Origin: ZAX-1 sp046533095
GTDB lineage: Bacteria > Bacillota > Clostridia > Lachnospirales > Lachnospiraceae
Direction of reading: 5' to 3'
Assembly: GCA_046533095.1 (NCBI GenBank)
Contig: JAJQRA010000030.1
Span: 269,034 to 333,033 of the forward strand
DNA: 64,000 bases
Of the stretch, positions 41,424 to 50,450 are shown one piece after another; the stretch's first letter is position 1, and the number at the start of each line of letters is the position of its first letter. Under the pieces are notes generated by a model, which was not told where the DNA came from, searched no databases, and saw nothing but the letters and a program-made list of their open reading frames with translations. The translations under genes were made by a program, and so were the position numbers.

Positions 41424-42146
41424 TTATAGGAGACCTTTTCTACGCCGTGCAAAATCAACAAATCGAAATTTATCTACCCGATGCCTGCTTTCCGTGTACT
41501 GGAATAGGTTGGCATCGCTTAAATACACCTTGCTTTTTACAGATACGATGTTCGTATCTGCTTTTCTTAGATCTAAATAGCTTTTGTCGTCGGCATTTAA
41601 GGAATCTATGGTAATTTCCTTGTTTGCATAGGATATTTCAAGATCCAGTTCTGCTTCTAGATATTCATAAATAGAGTCGCCTGCTATTTTTTCGTCAAGA
41701 TGCGGCACAAACTTTGTAAGAAGAATATCTTTGTCTATTACAACAGCGTCACCGTTCATCGTGCGTGTCCTTAAAACGAACCATGCGAAGGCGCCTTCCG
41801 GTAGGCCCGTGTAATTGGCGGTTTCCCCATCTATTTTTTCTCTTTGCAAATGAATCACTTTTGTCAGACTTTCAAATCCATACATTTTCTGTAATTCTTT
41901 GTAGCTTGTTAGCCCTACGATAGGGAACTCAAACTTCTCCCTGCTTAATACGAGTGAACCTTTCCCCTGGCGTTTTAAAATATGGCCGCTATCCATCAGC
42001 ATGTCTAATGCTTTACGAACGGTATGCCTGGATGCTTGAAACTCTTTAAGCATCAAAGCTTCGCTTGGCAGTGTGGAATTTTTAGGATACGTACCGTCTG
42101 TGATTCTACCGGCAATCAAATGATAAATTTCTTCATAACGTTTCAA
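41424..42146 (-). CDS. treR: Trehalose operon repressor, GntR family
   Basis: A 240-residue GntR/HutC-type regulator. The start is a TTG at 42146, 8 nt after GGAGG. The N-terminal winged helix has the usual pattern (YEEIYHLIAGRITDGTYPKN; LPSEALMLKEFQASRHTVRK; LMDSGHILKRQGKGSLVL). The C-terminal UTRA ligand domain has YGFESLTKVIHLQREKI and the FQYTESRHRVDKFRFVDFAR ending typical of TreR. It likely represses the trehalose PTS and phosphotrehalase genes located downstream on the opposite strand and is released by trehalose 6-phosphate. A TATACGTATA dyad next to the promoter of those genes is a candidate operator. Confidence 0.9.
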   Translation of the reverse strand: MKRYEEIYHLIAGRITDGTYPKNSTLPSEALMLKEFQASRHTVRKALDMLMDSGHILKRQGKGSLVLSREKFEFPIVGLTSYKELQKMYGFESLTKVIHLQREKIDGETANYTGLPEGAFAWFVLRTRTMNGDAVVIDKDILLTKFVPHLDEKIAGDSIYEYLEAELDLEISYANKEITIDSLNADDKSYLDLRKADTNIVSVKSKVYLSDANLFQYTESRHRVDKFRFVDFARRRKGLL

Positions 42147-43240
42147 AATATAAACCTCCAAATCTTTCGTATCTATAGATTCTTTTTTCTAATTCACCGT
42201 ACAATCATCGCAGCTATGCCATATAGGAAGCCATGCAAGGTATGGCTGCGATTGTGATTGTGTATAGGCAGTAGCCAATCGGCCTATAGTAAGCATACTA
42301 CATTCTGATGATATTTGCCAAGTATTCAAAAATATTATTTTTGTTTTTTCCTTTTTTATTTTTGTAGGATGAAAAAAGATAAGAATAAGAACAAGAATAA
42401 AAAGGACAAGGGGAAGTTTGACGGATGGGCTTGCTTGCCGGATAGCCGTATCATGGCAACGGGAGTTTACAAATATGGGTATGGAATAGGAAAATGAATC
42501 TCCACGCCGCAAGCAGCGGGGTATCTCCGGAGTTACGGTTGAACGGTGACACCGCAAGTGGTGAGGTATTTACCCGGGGTGAATAAAAAAGTACGAATAT
42601 AGAAATACAGGGATTATGAAGCATAATATCTATGTTTTTTTATTTTTCAAAATTTACAGTAATTTTTACTGTATTTAAGTAATATAGTTTAAGGAATGTC
42701 CCCATGACTTACTAGAACACAATCGAATCGATCTTTGCATAGGAGAGGGGTGGCATCGTTTCGATTGTCGATAGCAGGAAGGCGGACAACAAGACGGTGA
42801 GGAACGTAACGCTCCCGAACTGGCCAAACCACGAGGCAGATGCTGCGAACAGCAACGTATCCAGAGTTTTGCAGGATGCGCTGATGGCAAAGCTATGCGT
42901 TTCAAGATAGCAATGCGGAAAGATAAAGGGCTGTTGGCATGTATGTGCCGGCGGCTTTTTGTTTGTAATGGATGGATCAAGAACCACATGGATAAAAAAA
43001 GAAAGCTGTGGATTTTGGCAACCGAAGCCCCAACCAACTGCGCATCTACATCGAAAGTTACTCTGGTGGTTTTTCATACAATATTTGAATCGTTGGAAGA
43101 TAGATGATGTTATAACGCATTAAGCGAAATCCATTTGGCTGGTTCTACAAAAATATGATCCAGAATTTCTTGAAAAATCAATTTGAATGATAATTATGTA
43201 TGGATTTGAAAAAAAACAGGAATTTTTTTTGTAAATAGTG
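42147..43240. other. Long intergenic region between treR and the trehalose PTS promoter
   Basis: About 1.1 kb without a convincing gene. It contains a T-rich stretch, a lysine/asparagine-rich 42-codon frame (ATG 42369, no ribosome binding site), and two small related hairpin segments, CCGCaagcaGCGGggtat near 42510 and CACCGcaagtGGTGaggtat near 42550. A more GC-rich segment (42700-43000) has several frames with protein-like composition but no start or match I recognise, perhaps a decayed gene. AT-rich DNA leads into the promoter. Confidence 0.4.
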
Positions 43241-43295
43241 TTGCAATTTATAAATCTATATGCTATACTCTCGTTAGAGACAACATATACGTATA
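43241..43295 (+). promoter_or_regulatory. Promoter and candidate TreR operator of the trehalose operon
   Basis: TTGCAA (43241-43246), 17-bp spacer, TATACT (43264-43269). A perfect 10-bp dyad TATACGTATA at 43286-43295 lies just downstream of the predicted start site, a position where a GntR-type repressor would block transcription. Confidence 0.75.
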
Positions 43296-43301
43296 AGTAA
43301 A

Positions 43302-43643
43302 GACATATTCAAACAAGCAAGACATATTCAAACAAGCAAGACATATTCAAACAAGCAAGACATATTCAAACAAGAAAAACAAATGCAAACAAGAAAAACA
43401 AATGCAAACAAGAAAAACAAATGCAAACAAGAAAAACAAATGCAAACAAGAAAAACAAATGCAAACAAGAAAAACATATGCAAACAAGTAAAACACATGC
43501 AAACAAGAAAAACAAATGCAAACAAGAAAAACAAATGCAAACAAGTAAAACACATGCAAACAAGAAAAACAAATGCAAACAAGAAAAACAAATGCAAACA
43601 AGAAAAACATATGCAAACAAGTAAAACACATGCAAACAAGGGG
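43302..43643 (+). repeat. 19-bp tandem repeat, 18 copies, in the trehalose operon leader
   Basis: Exactly periodic 19-bp units from 43302 to 43643. The first four read gacatattcaaacaag(c/a)aa; the remaining copies read aacaaatgcaaacaagaaa with variants aacatatg and aacacatg. There are no spacers, so it is not CRISPR. It occupies the untranslated leader between the promoter/operator and the PTS gene. Because 19 is not a multiple of 3, three units make one 57-nt coding period (MQTRKTNANKKNKCKQEKQ). Confidence 0.95.
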
Positions 43644-43716
43644 ACAAACGACAAAAAGGAACAAAAGGAACCAATCGTCTAAAAAATAATTCAGGCAATT
43701 CGAAAAGGAGAAGAGT

Positions 43717-45732
43717 ATGGGGAAATTTAAAAATGATGCCACAGAGCTTTTAAGAGCAGTTGGCGGACGCGAAAATGTTGCAGCTGTATCGCATTGTGCA
43801 ACAAGAATGAGGTTTGTACTAAACGACCCAAAACTTGCAGATGAAACGGCAATCGAAAACATTGCGGCAGTCAAAGGAATGTTTACCAATGCAGGGCAGT
43901 TCCAAGTAATCATTGGAAACGATGTTTCCACATTTTTTAATGATTTTACGGCTGTATCTGGCATTGAAGGAATTTCAAAAGATGCCGCAAAGTCGGTTGC
44001 AAAGAAGAATCAAAATCCGGTTCAGCGGCTCGTTACACTGCTTGCAGAAATTTTCACCCCGATTCTTCCCGCGATTATCGTGGGCGGGTTAATCCTTGGA
44101 TTTAGAAACATTTTAGAAAGTGTTCCAATGGGTATTTTAAATGGGAAAACGATTGTAGAAACATCACAGTTCTGGTCAGGGGTAAACGGATTCTTGTGGC
44201 TGCCGGGAGAAGCAATCTTTCATTTTCTTCCGGTTGGAATTACATGGAGTGTAGCAAAGAAGATGGGGACAACGCAAATCCTTGGAATTATCCTCGGTAT
44301 TACGCTCGTATCGCCACAGCTTTTAAATGCATACGCAGTAAACGGTACCCCGTTAGCAGAAATTGCAGCGAACTGGTCATGGGATTTCGGATTTTTTACG
44401 ATAGATAAAATTGGCTATCAGGCGCAGGTAATTCCGGCAATGCTTGCAGGATTTATGCTGGTCTATCTGGAAAAATTTTTCAGAAAGCACATACCCGAAT
44501 CCATTTCGATGATATTTGTGCCATTTTTCTCTTTGGTGCCGACAATCCTTGCAGCCCATGTAGTCCTTGGACCAATTGGATGGAAAATAGGAGCGGCGAT
44601 TTCCTTTGTTGTAAATACCGGATTGACCTCAAGCTTTAACTGGCTCTTTGCAACACTGTTTGGCGCACTTTATGCACCACTTGTCATCACAGGGCTGCAC
44701 CATACGACACTCGCCATAGATTCTCAGCTGATTGCGGACTTTACCTCTACGAACCTTTGGCCGATGATTTGCCTATCAAACATTGCACAAGGTGCCGCCG
44801 TATTAGCCGTAGTTGTAGCACATAAAGGCAACAAACGCGAAGAATCCATATCCATACCTTCGGTCATTTCCGCATGGCTTGGCGTCACCGAACCTGCTAT
44901 GTTTGGAATAAATTTAAAATATATGTACCCCTTTATTGCGGCCATGTGCGGCTCGGGGATTGCCGGTTTGTTTGTCACACTTTTGGGAGTAAGGGCAAAT
45001 GCGATAGGCGTCGGAGGATTGCCGGGAATACTGGCCATTCGAGGACAGGATTATGCAACATTTGCAGTAGCGATGCTAATCGCCATCGTCGTACCATTTG
45101 TACTAACCTTATTTTTCCGTAGGGTAGGCCTGTTTAATAAGATGGACAAAGTAGGGCAAGAAGAAACAGGCGGCGCTACAGCCATAACAGCACCAATGCT
45201 AGGAAAAGATGGGGCTGCTGCAAAATCAACCGCACAGGAGAAGAAGGAGATTACAGCAAAATCATCCATTCTCACGGAAAATATATATGTGCCAATAAGC
45301 GGAAAACTCATGCCTTTAAGCAGCGCAAGGGATGCCGCTTTTGCAGAAGGTGTTATGGGGGATGGTGTACTGATTGAGCCTACCATGGGAAAACTGTATG
45401 CTCCATTTGACGCAACAGTAGTATCGCTGTTTCAAACGCTGCACGCCATAGGACTTTCTAGCGACAGCGGTGTGGAGCTGCTAATACATATCGGAATTGA
45501 CACAGTAGAACTAGGCGGCAAGTACTTTACCTCACATGTAGAGCAGGACGACAAAGTGAAAAAAGGCGACCTTTTAATCGAATTTGATATCGAAAAAATA
45601 AAGCAGGCCGGATATGAAATCGGTACACCGATTATTGTGACAAATTCAGATTCGCTTGCTGTCGATACATCAAACGCGCCATATGAAACGTTTGTGGGCA
45701 TTGGTGATTTAATCGCCGCGGTTCACTTCTAA
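43717..45732 (+). CDS. treP: PTS trehalose-specific EIIBCA component
   Basis: A 671-residue fused PTS permease. The N-terminal EIIB domain has the phosphorylated Cys27 in VSHCATRMRFVL. The EIIC membrane domain (about residues 100-460) has the ILPAIIVGGLILGFRN and LFGALYAPLVITGLHH segments typical of the glucose/sucrose/trehalose group. A C-terminal glucose-type EIIA domain (about 520-671) has the active His591 in ELLIHIGIDTVELGG. It takes up trehalose as trehalose 6-phosphate. The fused EIIA means no separate EIIA gene is needed. AAAGGAGAAG precedes the ATG. It lies directly upstream of treC and opposite treR, which supports the substrate call. Confidence 0.93.
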   Translation: MGKFKNDATELLRAVGGRENVAAVSHCATRMRFVLNDPKLADETAIENIAAVKGMFTNAGQFQVIIGNDVSTFFNDFTAVSGIEGISKDAAKSVAKKNQNPVQRLVTLLAEIFTPILPAIIVGGLILGFRNILESVPMGILNGKTIVETSQFWSGVNGFLWLPGEAIFHFLPVGITWSVAKKMGTTQILGIILGITLVSPQLLNAYAVNGTPLAEIAANWSWDFGFFTIDKIGYQAQVIPAMLAGFMLVYLEKFFRKHIPESISMIFVPFFSLVPTILAAHVVLGPIGWKIGAAISFVVNTGLTSSFNWLFATLFGALYAPLVITGLHHTTLAIDSQLIADFTSTNLWPMICLSNIAQGAAVLAVVVAHKGNKREESISIPSVISAWLGVTEPAMFGINLKYMYPFIAAMCGSGIAGLFVTLLGVRANAIGVGGLPGILAIRGQDYATFAVAMLIAIVVPFVLTLFFRRVGLFNKMDKVGQEETGGATAITAPMLGKDGAAAKSTAQEKKEITAKSSILTENIYVPISGKLMPLSSARDAAFAEGVMGDGVLIEPTMGKLYAPFDATVVSLFQTLHAIGLSSDSGVELLIHIGIDTVELGGKYFTSHVEQDDKVKKGDLLIEFDIEKIKQAGYEIGTPIIVTNSDSLAVDTSNAPYETFVGIGDLIAAVHF

Positions 45733-45767
45733 ATAGCTTGTAAAACAGCAAAGGATAGGAGTTAAAA

Positions 45768-47393
45768 ATGAATTTTAAAGACAAAGTAGTCTATCAGATT
45801 TATCCAAAATCATACCTTGATACAAATGGGGATGGAATTGGTGATTTTCCAGGGATCATAAAAAAACTCCCTTATTTGCGAGAACTTGGGGTTGACATGA
45901 TTTGGCTAAATCCCTTTTACCCTTCGCCTCAAAGAGATAACGGCTACGATGTTAAGGACTATTGCAGTGTAGATGAAGCGTTTGGGAGCATGGAGGATTT
46001 AAACCGGCTGATTGCATCTGCGAAAGCATTGGGGATTGATTTGATGCTTGACATGGTTTTTAACCATGTCTCAACAGAACACATTTGGTTTCAAAAAGCA
46101 TTGGCAGGCGATAAAAAATATCAAGATTATTTTATTATCAGAGACGAAAAGACAGATTGGGAAAGCAAGTTTGGTGGCAGTGCATGGGCACCGTTTGGCG
46201 ATACCGGCAAATTCTATTTAAGGCTCTTTGATGTCACGCAAGCGGATTTAAATTGGCAGAACGACGACGTGAAAGAGGAGCTATACAATGTCCTCCGATT
46301 TTGGATGCAAAAAGGGGTGAAAGGGTTTCGTTTTGATGTCATTAACCTTATTGGAAAAGATAGCGTGCTAAAAGACAACAAAACAGAAGGTGGCAAACCG
46401 GAATATACAGATAGGCCGATTACCCATAAGTATCTAAAAGAAATGAACAAGGCGACCTTTGGTGGAGACCCCGAAATGGTCACGGTTGGAGAAATGAGTT
46501 CTACGACCATAGAAAACTGTATCTTGTACACAAAACCAAAGCGGCAGGAACTAAGCATGGCATTTCATTTCCATCATTTAAAGGTAGACTATGTAGATGG
46601 GGAAAAATGGCAAAAAGCGGATTTTGATTTTGCGAAACTACAAGCCATACTTCACGAATGGGGGGTAGGGATGAGCCAAGGCGGAGGATGGAACGCACTG
46701 TTTTGGAACAACCATGACCAGCCACGCGCATTGAATCGATTTATAGAAACGGACCAATATCGGGTAGAGGGGGCAAAGATGCTTGCTAGCGCCATCCACC
46801 TAAACCGTGGCACACCCTATATCTACATGGGTGAAGAAATCGGTATGTTAGACCCTGACTATGAGTCGATGGACGATTACGTAGATGTTGAGAGCATCAA
46901 TGCCTATCAGAGGATGATAAGGGCAGGAATGCAAAAAGAAGATGCGTTTGAACTGATCAAGTTAAAATCAAGAGACAATGCAAGAATACCCATGCAATGG
47001 GACGATAAAAAAAATGCCGGATTTTCAAGTGGCACACCATGGCTGAAAACCGGGAAAAGCTATCAGCAGATCAATGTTAAAAGCGAACTTGAATCCGGGA
47101 GTATTTTTCGATATTATCAGACATTAATCGCACTTAGAAAACAGCATAAAGTAATTCGTGAAGGAAGTTATGAACCGTATGCGAAAAAACATGAGCAGGT
47201 ATATGCATATATCAGAAAACAGGGTGACACAGAGCTTCTCGTTTTAAATAATTTCTTTCCAAAGCAAGTGTCGATGGACATTCCACCTAAATTTTTAAAT
47301 GGTGAAATCCTCATAAGCAATTATGACAAAAAAACATCGAACATAAAGGATTTTACGTTAGAACCATATCAAAGTTTGGCGATACTCGTGTAA
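45768..47393 (+). CDS. treC: Alpha,alpha-phosphotrehalase (trehalose-6-phosphate hydrolase)
   Basis: A 541-residue GH13 enzyme. It starts FKDKVVYQIYPKSYLDTNGDG and has the four GH13 regions: DMVFNHVS, the nucleophile Asp190 in GFRFDVINLIG, the acid/base Glu242 in TVGEMSS, and Asp317 in NNHDQPRALN. The motif following region II (INLIGK) and its place after the PTS gene fit trehalose-6-phosphate hydrolase, which yields glucose and glucose 6-phosphate; oligo-1,6-glucosidase is the close alternative. It is cytosolic, full length, with GGATAGGAG before the ATG, 35 bp after the PTS stop. Confidence 0.93.
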   Translation: MNFKDKVVYQIYPKSYLDTNGDGIGDFPGIIKKLPYLRELGVDMIWLNPFYPSPQRDNGYDVKDYCSVDEAFGSMEDLNRLIASAKALGIDLMLDMVFNHVSTEHIWFQKALAGDKKYQDYFIIRDEKTDWESKFGGSAWAPFGDTGKFYLRLFDVTQADLNWQNDDVKEELYNVLRFWMQKGVKGFRFDVINLIGKDSVLKDNKTEGGKPEYTDRPITHKYLKEMNKATFGGDPEMVTVGEMSSTTIENCILYTKPKRQELSMAFHFHHLKVDYVDGEKWQKADFDFAKLQAILHEWGVGMSQGGGWNALFWNNHDQPRALNRFIETDQYRVEGAKMLASAIHLNRGTPYIYMGEEIGMLDPDYESMDDYVDVESINAYQRMIRAGMQKEDAFELIKLKSRDNARIPMQWDDKKNAGFSSGTPWLKTGKSYQQINVKSELESGSIFRYYQTLIALRKQHKVIREGSYEPYAKKHEQVYAYIRKQGDTELLVLNNFFPKQVSMDIPPKFLNGEILISNYDKKTSNIKDFTLEPYQSLAILV

Positions 47394-47490
47394 CATTTTA
47401 AAATGAAGCAGGAGTAGGAACGAATGTTCTGGACGGAAAAAAACAGAATATGCAACGATTTCGTACTCACTGGTAACGGATGAACCGCTA

Positions 47491-47544
47491 CAAGGAACAA
47501 AACCATGGGCTCCCGAAAGGGAATGCCTATGGTTTTGTTCCTTG
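47491..47544 (+). terminator. Long perfect hairpin after treC
   Basis: CAAGGAACAAAACCAT at 47491-47506 pairs perfectly with 47529-47544 (16 bp, 22-nt loop). There is no long T-run, so it may be a processing or stabilising structure or a bidirectional terminator between the convergent treC and glgX genes. Confidence 0.55.
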
Positions 47545-47690
47545 TAACGAAAAATATCCTTAGCCGTATTCGATGATTGTACCTTTTAAGGGAATGCCTA
47601 TGGTTTTGCTCCTTGTAACGAAAAATATCCTTAGCCGTATTCGATGATCGTACCTTTTAAAGGAATGCCTATGGCTTTGCATCTTGAAAC
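47521..47690. repeat. 71-bp tandem repeat between treC and glgX
   Basis: gaatgcctatgg(t/c)tttg starts at 47521, 47592 and 47663 (71-bp period), with taacgaaaaatatccttagc in the first two units. The third partial copy reaches the 3' end of glgX. With the hairpin, it accounts for most of this 305-bp gap. Confidence 0.88.
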
Positions 47691-47698
47691 GATTTCCT

Positions 47699-49825
47699 TT
47701 ATTTTTGTTGACTTGCCCAGAGTAGAGCCACTGACCGGGGACCTAGCCATAGGGTGTGGTCCACGGTTCCAAGCGTGTTGCCGCTTAATGGAATGGGTGT
47801 CTGCAGTCCGGTATTCACGGCCATTTGCCAACAAAAACCACTCGGTAGTGTGGGGGGTAAAAGTTCATTCGATTCCCAGTGCATGTTCATGGCGAGGTAG
47901 ACGATATCATCCTTTCCAGAGGGAAGCCGCCCTGCAAACATCACGCCCATTACCCGACCATCCTGAGCAAAGTCTTCATTCCAAGGCTGTGTGCTATGAA
48001 AGCTGATGTCAGGAAACCCAAGGGAGCAAGGTTCCATACTGCGGCGGAGTATTTCGTGGGTCTTACGGAATGCAATCATGTACTGGAAGAAATTAAACGT
48101 GTACTTATTCTTTTGCAATAAATCCCAGTCCAGCCAAGAGATTTCGTTGTCCTGACAGTAGGGGTTATTGTTGCCAAACTGCGTGTTGCAGAATTCGTCC
48201 CCAGCCAGGAACATGGGTGTTCCTCGACTGCATAAAAGGACAGCACAGGCATTCTTGATCAGCCGATACCGCAAATTTAAGACAGCCTGATCATCGGTTT
48301 CTCCTTCCACACCACAGTTCCAACTAAGGTTATCATTTGTTCCATCGGTGTTGTTCCAGCCATTGGCTTCGTTATGCTTATTGTTATAGGCATAAAGATC
48401 ATAGAGAGGGAAGCCATCATGGCAAGTCAGAAAATTCACGGAGGGGTTGGTGCCTCGTAATTCCGGATTGTATAGGTCAGGGGATCCGGCAATTCGCTGG
48501 GATACCGTGCGTCCAATGCCACCATCCCCTTTTAAGAAAGCGCGCAGATCATCACGATATTTGCCATTCCATTCGCCCCACCGTTTCCAAGATGGGAAGC
48601 TGCCTACTTGATAGAGGCCACCCGCATCCCATGCCTCGGCGATCAGCTTGACATGGCCAAGGATTGGATCAAAGGCCAGACTCTGAAGCAGAGGTGGCTT
48701 GTTCATCGGGGAACCATCCTCGTTTCGACCCAGAATAGATGCAAGGTCGAACCGGAAACCATCTACGCGGTAGTTAATGACCCAATAGCGTAGGCATTCC
48801 AAAATCATCTGCTGTACAATGGGATGGTTGCAGTTTAGTGTGTTGCCGCAGCCACTGAAATTATAGTAAAAGCCGCCGGGCGTGAGCATATAGTAGATAT
48901 TGTTGTCAAATCCCTTAAATGAAAAGGATGGTCCATGTTCGTTGCCTTCTGCGGTATGGTTAAACACGACGTCTAGAATAACCTCAATGCCGTTTTCGTT
49001 AAGAGAGCGGATAAGCTGTTTGAGTTCGTTGCCCTCCCGATTGTATTCTAAAGCCCCCGTATAGCTCGTATTAGGTGCAAAAAAGCATACGGAGTTGTAG
49101 CCCCAGTAGTCCACTAGCTGCCTGCCGTTGTGTTCTCGTGAGTCAGCCATCTCGTCAAACTCAAATATGGGCATTAGCTCTACGGCGTTTATGCCCAGAG
49201 ATTTAAGGTAGGGCAATTTTTCCAATAGCCCTGCAAATGTGCCGGGGAGTTCCACTTTGGAGGAGTCATGGCGTGTATAGCCCCGAACATGGAGCTCATA
49301 GATAATGAGGTCCGATGCTGGAAGCATGGGCTGCTTGAAGTTGCCCCAGTCGAAATCGTCCTCCACCACACGGGCTTTGTAGCTAATATTGCCCTCATGC
49401 TTCCCCCATTCGCTCTGTCCGGTAACCGCCTTAGCGTAGGGATCAAGCAGAACGTTCTTCTTGTCAAAGATCAGCCCACTCGGTGGATCATAGGGTCCAT
49501 CTAGCCGGTAGGCATACTCGAATTCGGATATGCTTAGCCCAAACACGATGATGGAATATACATAGCCGATACGATAGTGTTCCGGGAGGGGCAGTACGGC
49601 ACAAGGCTCCGATTCGGTACGGCGAAATAGAAGCAGCTCGCAAGACGTGGCATGAACGGAATGTACGGTAAAGTTTACGCCACAAGGAATTGCAGTAGCT
49701 CCATTTACCTCATAGAAACCCGGACGTACATCATATCCTGCAATTGTGTCAAGTGGAATTAAGTTTACAGTTCTTCTTGGCTTGTTGTCGCTATCTGTGT
49801 TGTATTTTATAGGCTTTGTTTCCAT
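47699..49825 (-). CDS. glgX: Glycogen debranching enzyme GlgX (isoamylase-type GH13)
   Basis: A 708-residue protein. An N-terminal CBM48-like domain (DVRPGFYEVNGATAIPCGVN) is followed by a GH13 barrel with RLDGPYDPPSGLIFD, LDVVFNHTAEGNEHGP, the nucleophile segment GFRFDLASILGR, IAEAWDAGGLYQVG and LTCHDGFPLYD. A C-terminal beta domain ends it. It hydrolyses alpha-1,6 branches in glycogen or limit dextrin in the cytosol. Length and motifs are standard. It is convergent with treC and divergent from the truncated sugar-binding-protein gene. Its base composition is visibly more GC-rich than its neighbours, which suggests separate acquisition. The ATG at 49825 is preceded (minus strand) by AATGGAGGATGA. 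Confidence 0.92.
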   Translation of the reverse strand: METKPIKYNTDSDNKPRRTVNLIPLDTIAGYDVRPGFYEVNGATAIPCGVNFTVHSVHATSCELLLFRRTESEPCAVLPLPEHYRIGYVYSIIVFGLSISEFEYAYRLDGPYDPPSGLIFDKKNVLLDPYAKAVTGQSEWGKHEGNISYKARVVEDDFDWGNFKQPMLPASDLIIYELHVRGYTRHDSSKVELPGTFAGLLEKLPYLKSLGINAVELMPIFEFDEMADSREHNGRQLVDYWGYNSVCFFAPNTSYTGALEYNREGNELKQLIRSLNENGIEVILDVVFNHTAEGNEHGPSFSFKGFDNNIYYMLTPGGFYYNFSGCGNTLNCNHPIVQQMILECLRYWVINYRVDGFRFDLASILGRNEDGSPMNKPPLLQSLAFDPILGHVKLIAEAWDAGGLYQVGSFPSWKRWGEWNGKYRDDLRAFLKGDGGIGRTVSQRIAGSPDLYNPELRGTNPSVNFLTCHDGFPLYDLYAYNNKHNEANGWNNTDGTNDNLSWNCGVEGETDDQAVLNLRYRLIKNACAVLLCSRGTPMFLAGDEFCNTQFGNNNPYCQDNEISWLDWDLLQKNKYTFNFFQYMIAFRKTHEILRRSMEPCSLGFPDISFHSTQPWNEDFAQDGRVMGVMFAGRLPSGKDDIVYLAMNMHWESNELLPPTLPSGFCWQMAVNTGLQTPIPLSGNTLGTVDHTLWLGPRSVALLWASQQK

Positions 49826-49888
49826 TTATATCATCCTCCATTTTTTTCTTATGTACTTGCGTTAATGATCACTTTTATAGTTTAGCAT

Positions 49889-50326
49889 ATGTCGTTGACG
49901 ATTTCAATTACTTTAGCGAATGCTACAGTGCTAGTGCAAAAATGTAGTATGTGCGTGGCATCTTGGTCGCTTGGTATTACAGAAAACAGCGAACACAAGG
50001 CGGAAGCTTTGCGGTTTATTGAATATCTCTTCGCGGGCAAGGATGGCACAGATGGTTCCATAGACGCTGATTTGGCTGTTACCCAGTCTGCTTTCCCGGG
50101 TAGTTCGCTTGCGAACCCTGATTTTAGCAGTGCGGATCCTGTTTTCCAGGATGTATTTGCGATTTTTCAAAAAGGATATCCATATAATGAGTTCACCGGT
50201 ATGAAAGAAGCAAATACCATCATGGTAGAATTCATTGACGCTTTGATTCCTTACATGGATGGCGATGTTGATGCTGATGCGTACTTGCAAGAAGTCCAGG
50301 ACTCAATTGATTCTGTCTATAACTAA
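49889..50326 (+). pseudogene. Truncated sugar ABC transporter substrate-binding protein (C-terminal fragment)
   Basis: Only the last 120 or so residues of an extracellular solute-binding protein (family 1) remain: SWSLGITENSEHKAEALRFI, AVTQSAFPGSSLANPDF, QKGYPYNEFTGMKEANTIMV, and a C-terminal helix. The usual signal peptide, lipobox cysteine and first 300 residues are absent. The first 23 residues of the open frame (MSLTISITLANATVL...) do not fit the family, so the family sequence begins at about 49955. The junction is about 130 bp from the start of glgX. The fragment cannot bind substrate alone. It precedes the two permease genes of the same transporter. Confidence 0.82.
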
Positions 50327-50363
50327 CACGATTGATTGAATGAAGAAATAAATAATTGAAACC

Positions 50364-50398
50364 AGATATGTGGCCATGTAATGAATGGCCACATATCT
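50364..50398 (+). terminator. Strong hairpin between binding-protein and permease genes
   Basis: AGATATGTGGCCAT (50364-50377) pairs perfectly with 50385-50398 around a 7-nt loop. Such structures between binding-protein and permease genes often reduce permease expression or protect the upstream message. No T-run of normal length follows (taataaaaat). Confidence 0.65.
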
Positions 50399-50450
50399 TA
50401 ATAAAAATCAAAAGATTGCAGAATTACATCATTGGAATGGAGATGTTGGA

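Noticed and set aside
42369..42497. 42-codon lysine/asparagine-rich frame
   Set aside because: No ribosome binding site and composition explained by A-rich DNA; second half (WACLPDSRIMATGVY) looks protein-like but is too short to support.
42712..43077. Minus-strand frame between treR and the trehalose promoter
   Set aside because: Contains a hydrophobic stretch but no start signal and no family I recognise; at most a decayed gene.
43302..43643. CRISPR-like array
   Set aside because: Units are contiguous 19-mers with no spacers and no cas genes nearby; it is a plain tandem repeat.
43347..43964. Long minus-strand frames rich in Phe/Leu/Cys over the 19-bp array
   Set aside because: All are read-outs of the repeat on the opposite strand and run into the PTS gene; no start signal.
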